A stretch of DNA of 7,176 bases from assembly GCA_002825515.1 (NCBI GenBank), contig PJET01000206.1, positions 1-7,176 on the forward strand, in the 5' to 3' direction. Both the position numbers and the translations under genes were made by a program. Positions 6,752 through 7,176 of this stretch are shown one piece after another (the stretch's first letter is position 1; every line of letters starts with the position of its first letter). The notes below the pieces were generated by a model. It was given only the letters and a program-made list of their open reading frames with translations, searched no databases and had not been told where the DNA came from. Source of the stretch: Candidatus Thorarchaeota archaeon MP11T_1 (GTDB lineage: Archaea > Asgardarchaeota > Thorarchaeia > Thorarchaeales > Thorarchaeaceae).

Positions 6752-7176
6752 TCATATCGTATTTTCAAACAATTGTGCTGCTGTTGTAAAGACTTCTTCA
6801 ACTCCTTCTCCAGTCACACAAGATGTTTCAAGAAATGCCACAGTGTGAAGGACATCTTCCTGACCATACCGCTGAGCCAATTCCTCAGCAAACTTGAACC
6901 CTTCATCATATCCAACTGGTTCGTCTCCAGAATCTTCACCAGTTTCTGATCTGAGATCAATTTTGTTGCCGACTATTACTATAGGCGGCATTGATTCGGT
7001 TGATAATGTAGCTTCTCGCAACCAAAAGTCAATGCTCTCGAAACTCCATCTATCCGATGCAGAATATACTACTATTAAAACCTGTGAGCCTTTGTAAAAC
7101 TCCTTTCTTTGCACTTTTGCTTTCACAGCAAGATCAAATGACCATACTCTCAAATCGATACGATGACTGCTACCCT
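6752..7176 (-). CDS. Ras/Rab-like small GTPase, atypical G3/switch II (N-terminus beyond window)
   Basis: The frame is open to the right edge, so the P-loop (G1) and switch I are not visible. The visible 140 residues carry the latter half of a Ras-superfamily G domain. They include a strand RVWSFD leading to G3, the RKEFYKGSQ helix, the strand VLIVVYSASDRWSFESI, G4 NKID (6956-6967) and G5 ETSC (6818-6829), followed by a final helix GEGVEEVFTTAAQLF. Oddities: G3 reads DLAVK where DxxGQ is expected, so both the invariant Gly and the catalytic Gln are replaced, and switch II looks two residues short. An acidic insertion (SETGEDSGDEP) follows G4, and a few extra residues precede G5. The protein ends FENTI with no C-terminal Cys, so no prenylation signal. 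A TTG at 7153 was rejected as the start because it would begin inside the fold and has no ribosome site. Ras-like GTPases of this type are abundant in Asgard archaea. Family call firm; activity uncertain. Confidence 0.88.
   Translation of the reverse strand, partial: GSSHRIDLRVWSFDLAVKAKVQRKEFYKGSQVLIVVYSASDRWSFESIDFWLREATLSTESMPPIVIVGNKIDLRSETGEDSGDEPVGYDEGFKFAEELAQRYGQEDVLHTVAFLETSCVTGEGVEEVFTTAAQLFENTI

Noticed and set aside
6752..6790. C-terminal prenylation motif on the GTPase
   Set aside because: The protein ends in Phe-Glu-Asn-Thr-Ile with no Cys near the end.
6731..7097. Plus-strand open frames over the GTPase
   Set aside because: They are antisense to a clear Ras-like domain, with no ribosome sites and no recognisable protein features.
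6752..7153. GTPase as a complete short gene starting at TTG 7153
   Set aside because: The frame continues upstream to the edge, there is no ribosome site, and this start would remove the P-loop and the first strands of the G domain.

Overview
The window most likely comes from an archaeon, and an Asgard archaeon is the best guess. The main reason is a Ras/Rab-like small GTPase at the right edge (NKID G4 motif and ETSC G5 motif, 6752-7176), a family that is greatly expanded in Asgard genomes. Other archaeal signs are a zinc-ribbon/C2H2 zinc-finger protein, duplicated FtsX-type ABC permeases with SD-led ATG/TTG starts, and no bacterial -35/-10 promoter that I can see. The phylum assignment is an inference from protein style, not a database result.

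Region 1-5452, minus strand, is a tight three-gene ABC transporter operon, transcribed right to left. It encodes an ATPase (4754-5452), a complete 934-residue permease (1934-4738), and a second permease of which 644 residues are visible before the left edge (1-1933). The gaps are 15 nt and 0 nt, and each downstream start has a strong Shine-Dalgarno sequence, so the genes are translationally coupled. Both permeases look like internally duplicated FtsX/MacB-type (YbbP-like) proteins: a TM helix, a large extracytoplasmic MacB-type domain, a helix bundle, then the same plan again. One ATPase with two full-length duplicated permeases is the main systems-level oddity. Such machines usually move lipids, lipoproteins or peptides out of the membrane, or transmit mechanical force across it. 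No substrate can be read from the sequence.

Region 5453-5679 is a divergent control region. Rightward from it runs an unrecognised four-helix membrane protein with a cytoplasmic tail (5680-6321, TTG start behind GAGGTG). Its stop lies only 2 nt from the stop of the convergent zinc-finger gene (6324-6662, minus).

Region 6663-7176 holds an 89-nt gap with a repeated CTATATG element and then the C-terminal part of the GTPase, whose N-terminus with the P-loop lies beyond the right edge. Its G3/switch II segment is degenerate: DxxGQ has become DLAVK and the segment appears two residues short. This makes it the most unusual protein in the window. I see no tRNA, rRNA, CRISPR array, insertion sequence or integration site.
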